Shown: positions 60,688 through 64,000 of the stretch, in pieces
Layout of the letters: each line of letters opens with the position of its first letter
Position numbering within the stretch: the stretch's first letter is position 1
The notes under the pieces: generated by a model
What the model was told of the DNA's origin: nothing
The model's database searches: none
What the model saw: the letters and a program-made list of their open reading frames with translations, nothing else
Position numbers and translations under genes: made by a program
Assembly: GCA_022184915.1 (NCBI GenBank)
Contig: JAGTJU010000003.1
Location: 496,001 to 560,000 of the forward strand
From: Myxococcales bacterium
GTDB lineage: Bacteria > Myxococcota_A > Polyangia > Fen-1088
Reading direction: 5' to 3'
Length of the DNA stretch: 64,000 bases

Positions 60688-60717
60688 CGGGGCAGGATTT
60701 CTCCAACCTGCGCCCCG
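60688..60717 (+). terminator. Hairpin after clpB
   Basis: CGGGGC-AGG (60688-60696) pairs with CCT-GC-GCCCCG (60707-60717) with a 2-nt bulge and a 10-nt loop, starting 17 bp after the stop codon. Confidence 0.5.
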
Positions 60718-60721
60718 GCGT

Positions 60722-60727
60722 TATGAT
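60722..60727 (+). promoter_or_regulatory. -10 element just before the P460-like gene
   Basis: TATGAT (5/6 match) precedes ATG 60737 by 9 nt. GGAGG lies within those nine bases, so the gene could be read from a normal or a very short leader. Confidence 0.4.
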
Positions 60728-60736
60728 GGAGGCTCG

Positions 60737-61285
60737 ATGCCGCTCCGTCTCGCCCACGTGCGCCGATTGGCCACCCTCGCGGTGCTCGCGGCCAGCGCGG
60801 GCTGCATCGAGCAGCCCCTCGCCTCGAACGATGCGGGCCTCGAAGCCGACACCGCGCCGAAGCGCGACGCCGCGCCCCCGCCCCCCGTGACCCTCGTGCC
60901 CACCACACGCGCGGCGCTCGCCACCTTTCTCGAGGAGGGCCAGTACCGGGCGTTTGCTGCCGAGTCACGCGTGCACGCGTCCGAGGGGCCGCACGGTCTC
61001 GTCCTCACCTTCATGAACCCCATTCTCTTCGACTCTCTTGCCGCAGGAAATCGCACGCATCCGCGCGGGGCTGCGGCGGTCAAGGAGATCTACAAGGGTG
61101 GGCAGACCCTCGCGGGCTGGTCGGTGATGGTGAAGGTCGCCTCCGAGAGCCTTGGGGGTGACGGCTACTTTTGGTTCGAGGCGGTGGAAGGCCGCTTGAC
61201 GGCGGAAGGCACGGGCGATCCCTTGTGTGCTCAGTGCCATCAGGTGGGTAACGATTTCATCCTTTCGCGCTTCCCTCTGCGGTGA
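60737..61285 (+). CDS. Cytochrome P460-like c-type haem lipoprotein
   Basis: A 182-residue lipoprotein: signal LATLAVLAASAGC with lipobox SAGC. The mature protein shows the cytochrome P460-type pattern: HPRGAAAVKEIYKGGQTLAG, WSVMVKVASESLGGDGYFWF and the haem-binding CAQCH in DPLCAQCHQVGNDF. P460 proteins oxidise hydroxylamine or hydrazine in nitrifiers and detoxify nitric-oxide-type compounds elsewhere; the special Lys-haem crosslink cannot be judged from sequence alone. It ends 10 bp before the aminotransferase gene, so they may be co-transcribed. Confidence 0.75.
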   Translation: MPLRLAHVRRLATLAVLAASAGCIEQPLASNDAGLEADTAPKRDAAPPPPVTLVPTTRAALATFLEEGQYRAFAAESRVHASEGPHGLVLTFMNPILFDSLAAGNRTHPRGAAAVKEIYKGGQTLAGWSVMVKVASESLGGDGYFWFEAVEGRLTAEGTGDPLCAQCHQVGNDFILSRFPLR

Positions 61286-61295
61286 ACCCTCGGAT

Positions 61296-62384
61296 ATGAG
61301 TCCCCCACGCCCCCCCGTCACGGTTCCGATCACGCGGCCCGCGTTCGATGAAGCGGAAGCCGAGGCCGTGGCCCACGTGATCAGGTCGGGATGGATCATG
61401 CAAGGCCCCGTCGTGGAGCGGTTCGAGCAGTGCCTGGCCGATTACCTCGGCGCGCCCCACGTGATCGCCGTAGCCAACGGCACCTCCGCGCTCGAGCTCG
61501 CGCTGCGGGCCCTTCACATTGGGCCGGGTGATGAGGTCGTGACCGTGAGCCATAGCTTCATTGCCACGGCCAACGCCATCCTCGCCGTCGGCGCCACACC
61601 CGTGTTCGTGGACATCGAACCCGAAGGGCTCGGTATGGATCCCGCAGCGGCGGCGGCAGCACTTTCGCCCCGCACACGGGCCCTTCTGTGCGTTCATCAG
61701 CTCGGCTTCGCCTGTGAGATGGGCGGGCTCTTGCAGCTGGCCGCGCGTGCGGGCATTCCGCTCGTCGAGGATGCGGCCTGCGCCCTTGGCAGCGAAGTGC
61801 TGTCCCCCACGGGGAGTGAATGGCACAAGCTCGGCCGTCCCCATGGCGTGATGGCATGCTTTTCGTTTCATCCCCGCAAGGTGATCACCACGGGAGAGGG
61901 AGGGGCCATCACCACCCGTGACGTTGCGCTCGCCGGCCGCGTGCGGGCGTTGCGCCAGCACGCACTGGGAACCGTGCCGGTGCCCCGCGCGAACGAGGGG
62001 CACGATGGCTTCACGATACCCGCCTTCAACGCCCGCATGACGGACATGGCGGCTGCGCTCGGCGTCTGCCAGATGGCCAAGCTCGAGCGCCTGCTCGAAG
62101 CCCGGCGCGCCCAAGCCGCTTCACTCACCGCCGCGCTCGCGACCCATCCCCTGCTCGCACCCGCACCCGTGCGAGCGTTCGAACGGCCGAACTGGCAAAG
62201 CTATCCCGCACGCCTGCGAGACCCCGAGAGCGTCACGGGCCAAGCCGTCATCGAAGCCCTCGCACAGAGGGGCGTGGCGGCCCGCGGCGGGCTCACGAAC
62301 GCACATCGCGAGCCCGCCTACACGACCGCCGCCGCGGGGCGCTGGCGCGCGCTGCCCGCTGCCGGTCTCCGAGCGCGTACGTAA
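61296..62384 (+). CDS. DegT/DnrJ/EryC1/StrS-type aminotransferase (C-terminus displaced by frameshift)
   Basis: A PLP-dependent sugar aminotransferase of the DegT family, which make amino-sugars for surface polysaccharides. The opening VPITRPAFDEAEAEAVAHVI, then GPVVERFEQCLADYLGAPHV, VANGTSALELALRALHIGPG, VTVSHSFIATANAILAVGA and the PLP-Lys region CFSFHPRKVITTGEGGAI are diagnostic. The frame ends at TAA 62382 with a tail (PAAGLRART) that does not fit the family. Deleting one C from CCC 62355-62357 gives ALPLPVSERVRKEVIMLPLF, the normal ending, continuing to a TGA at 62487. ATG 61296 is chosen. Confidence 0.85.
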   Translation: MSPPRPPVTVPITRPAFDEAEAEAVAHVIRSGWIMQGPVVERFEQCLADYLGAPHVIAVANGTSALELALRALHIGPGDEVVTVSHSFIATANAILAVGATPVFVDIEPEGLGMDPAAAAAALSPRTRALLCVHQLGFACEMGGLLQLAARAGIPLVEDAACALGSEVLSPTGSEWHKLGRPHGVMACFSFHPRKVITTGEGGAITTRDVALAGRVRALRQHALGTVPVPRANEGHDGFTIPAFNARMTDMAAALGVCQMAKLERLLEARRAQAASLTAALATHPLLAPAPVRAFERPNWQSYPARLRDPESVTGQAVIEALAQRGVAARGGLTNAHREPAYTTAAAGRWRALPAAGLRART

Positions 62385-62487
62385 GGAAGTCATCATGCTG
62401 CCCCTCTTTGCCGGCATGACGGACTCAGAGCGAGACGCCCTTCACGAGGCACTGTCGGTGCTGCCCACACTCGTCACGAACGCCTGA
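62356..62487 (+). pseudogene. Displaced C-terminal segment of the DegT aminotransferase
   Basis: In the frame one base ahead, the DNA encodes LPVSERVRKEVIMLPLFAGM then TDSERDALHEALSVLPTLV and a TGA at 62485-62487. This is the family's usual last helix, so it belongs to the gene ending at 62384. It has no start of its own. Confidence 0.75.
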
Positions 62488-62548
62488 GGTGCTGATGCGT
62501 TCGCGCCCCAGGCACGAAGGGGCCGAGACGCGGCCTCGTCCGGTCACG

Positions 62549-63376
62549 TCAGCGCTTCTGGCAGCCCGCACAGAAGAAGGTCGAGCGTCCCGCGTCCACC
62601 CGCCTGCGGATGAGCGCCCCGCAACGCACACAAGGCTCTCCCGCGCGCCCGTAGACCTGCAAGCTGTGTTGGTTGCCACCCGCGTGCCCGGCACCATCCA
62701 CGTAATCGCGCAGCGTTGTGCCTCGGTTCGCGATGCCCCGCTCGAGCACCTTGCGTATCGCCGCGAGCAAGGTCCCTGCGTGTCGGCGTGCGCTTCGCGC
62801 GGGTTTTCGTGGATGCAGCGACGCTTCGAAGAGCGCCTCGCACACGTAGATGTTGCCCAGCCCTGCCACCTTGCGCTGGTCGAGCAGAAACGACTTGAGC
62901 GGCGCACGGCTACCCACGAGCGCGGCGGCGAGCCGTTCTTCGTCGAGCTCGTCGAGCGGCTCGGGTCCCATCTCCGCCAGTTCCGGAAAGCCCTCGCGGG
63001 TGCTGGCCACCTTGACCAAGCCGAAGCGGCGCGGATCGATGAAGCGAAGCTCCTCGCCGCCTGCGAGCGTGAGCGCTACGTGCGTGTGGGGGGGACGCAG
63101 CGTAGGGGCCTTGGCCACGACGAGCCGTCCACTCATCCCCAGATGAACGAGGACCACGTGCGGGCTTGCACCCTCTACATCGAGCAGCAGGTATTTGCCC
63201 CGCCGTGCCACGCCGTGGATGCAGGAGCCAACGAGCGCATGGACCAGGGCCGCGGCATCGACGGCGCGTTGCAGGTGCAGGGGAAAGCCACTCGTCCACA
63301 CGGCCTCGATCCGCCGTTGCTTCAACACGGGGTCCAGGGAACGAACGACCGTCTCGACCTCGGGCAATTCAGGCAT
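62549..63376 (-). CDS. mutM: Formamidopyrimidine-DNA glycosylase
   Basis: A 275-residue Fpg/MutM, which removes 8-oxoguanine and opened purines from DNA and cuts the strand. It begins MPELPEVETVVRSLDPVL, with Pro as the catalytic N-terminus after Met removal. HLGMSGRL, the Lys of the RGKYLLLD loop, DPRRFG, IGNIYVCEALF-like GLGNIYVCEALFEASLHP and QVYGRAGEPC with the four-Cys zinc finger CVRCGALIRRRV...FFCAGCQKR (cut here) are all typical. Start 63376 is required for Pro2. It overlaps the rsmA end by 8 nt, so the two are co-transcribed. Confidence 0.95.
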   Translation of the reverse strand: MPELPEVETVVRSLDPVLKQRRIEAVWTSGFPLHLQRAVDAAALVHALVGSCIHGVARRGKYLLLDVEGASPHVVLVHLGMSGRLVVAKAPTLRPPHTHVALTLAGGEELRFIDPRRFGLVKVASTREGFPELAEMGPEPLDELDEERLAAALVGSRAPLKSFLLDQRKVAGLGNIYVCEALFEASLHPRKPARSARRHAGTLLAAIRKVLERGIANRGTTLRDYVDGAGHAGGNQHSLQVYGRAGEPCVRCGALIRRRVDAGRSTFFCAGCQKR

Positions 63377-63998
63377 CGGCGTCGTCGAGGGTCTCGGCGT
63401 GGGGCGCGTCGTGCGCGCGCGCGCCACGCTCCCACAGGGCGTTCGTCAGCGCGCCGAACTCGGCCACCGACAATGTCTCTGCACGACGCGTGGGTTCGAT
63501 GGCGCTGGCCTCGAAGGACGCCGTGAGGCGCTCCGCACCAAACGCTTCGAGTGCCCGGCGCAGCATCTTGCGGCGGGTGCTGAAGGCTTGCCGAACGACC
63601 GCCGCAAAGAGGGCGTCGTCGTGCACGGCGGCCCAGGGCACCGCCCGCGGCACCAGCGCAAACACCGTGGAGGTCACCTGCGGTTGAGGGACGAACGCAT
63701 GGGGAGGCACACGAAACAAGGCCTTCACCTCGGCCAGCTGTTGCACCATCACCGAGAGCCGTCCGTACACCTTCGACCCGGGCGGCGCCGCGAGCCGATC
63801 CGCCACTTCCTTTTGCACCATGAACACCGCGTGGTTCACCACCGCACCGCCACCTGCCTGCGCGAGCACGTGGAAGAGAATCGGGGTGGTGATCTGATAG
63901 GGCAGGTTCCCCACCACACGAAGAGGACGCCCCGCCTCCTGGGCTGCCGCCCGAAAGTCGAAGTCGAGCGCCGAGATGAACGATACGGTGACTTTCTG
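63369..63998 (-). CDS. rsmA: 16S rRNA dimethyladenosine transferase, N-terminus outside the window
   Basis: This is the C-terminal 209 codons of RsmA/KsgA, which dimethylates A1518 and A1519 of 16S rRNA. The NLPY motif of the active site is in VVGNLPYQITTPILF near 63890-63920, and HAVFMVQKEVADRLAAPPGS, YGRLSVMVQQLAEVKALFRV and FVPQPQVTSTVFAL follow, as usual. The frame is open to the right edge. The nearest ATG at 63917 is internal, since conserved sequence continues upstream. It precedes mutM on the minus strand with an 8-nt overlap. Confidence 0.93.
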   Translation of the reverse strand, partial: QKVTVSFISALDFDFRAAAQEAGRPLRVVGNLPYQITTPILFHVLAQAGGGAVVNHAVFMVQKEVADRLAAPPGSKVYGRLSVMVQQLAEVKALFRVPPHAFVPQPQVTSTVFALVPRAVPWAAVHDDALFAAVVRQAFSTRRKMLRRALEAFGAERLTASFEASAIEPTRRAETLSVAEFGALTNALWERGARAHDAPHAETLDDADA

Positions 63999-64000
63999 GG

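Noticed and set aside
1-64000. tRNA, rRNA, CRISPR arrays and complete insertion sequences
   Set aside because: Reading both strands, I found no GTTCGAATC-type T-loop with a cloverleaf, no rRNA-like conserved block, no regularly spaced repeats and no transposase gene.

Overview
This is a high-GC Gram-negative chromosomal window that I read as Myxococcota (Polyangia-like). The reasons are five Hanks-type Ser/Thr kinases, three sigma-54 activators, several lipoproteins with Asp-Gly-Gly/Ala-rich linkers, an Oar-like TonB receptor, a MoxR/Bat operon and an FHA-GGDEF protein, all within 64 kb. The taxonomic call is an inference. I recognised no tRNA, rRNA, CRISPR array or intact transposase.

Layout. 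1-5.2 kb: the end of an amylomaltase gene, a HlyD-like membrane adaptor, a small protein and a lytic transglycosylase. 5.3-12.5 kb: ssb, a large lipoprotein, a polysaccharide deacetylase overlapping an AstA-type acyltransferase, an NtrC-type regulator, a DUF423 membrane protein and a YbjN-like protein. 12.6-15.9 kb: an AcuI/YhdH oxidoreductase, then six tiny envelope proteins (YtxH-like, lmo0937-like, DUF3618/DUF883-like, holin-X/YqjE-like). 16-22.8 kb: a membrane kinase, a stand-alone receiver, a second NtrC-type activator divergent from a CHASE histidine kinase, and a PAS histidine kinase. 22.8-24.2 kb: a gene-poor, strongly C-rich stretch and a small lipoprotein. 24.3-33 kb (minus strand): MoxR, DUF58, a BatD-like protein and BatA, B, C, D and E. 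33.2-42.6 kb: a beta-helix lipoprotein, a TPR protein and two PEGA-containing kinases, divergent from a giant kinase-ATPase-TPR protein. 42.7-47.7 kb: a Dabb protein and a GldA/GldF/GldG-type ABC system with a DUF4340 protein. 48-53.2 kb (minus strand): TonB, an Ig-like lipoprotein and an Oar-like receptor. 53.4-57.2 kb: a sensor-less sigma-54 activator, an FHA-GGDEF diguanylate cyclase and a kinase with a degenerate cyclase-like tail. 57.3-64 kb: an acidic protein, a DUF1844 protein, ClpB (split by a +1 frameshift), a P460-like cytochrome lipoprotein, a DegT aminotransferase (also frameshifted), MutM and truncated RsmA.

Most notable signals. Three sigma-54-type -24/-12 elements (TGGCA[C/T]-N5-TTGA) lie 50-54 bp upstream of the small envelope-protein genes at 13.8-15.9 kb. 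About 2-4 kb away, an NtrC-type activator and a histidine kinase share an intergenic region with overlapping divergent sigma-54-like elements and a GTAACC/GGTTAC dyad. Together these suggest a self-contained sigma-54 envelope-stress regulon. Secondary points are a kinase/FHA-GGDEF/activator module at 53-57 kb, an identical TLDPFAP C-terminal tail on two tandem kinases, TA-rich -10 elements 6-9 nt before several start codons (leaderless mRNAs), and two single-base frameshifts in G/C runs that may be real or may be sequence errors.
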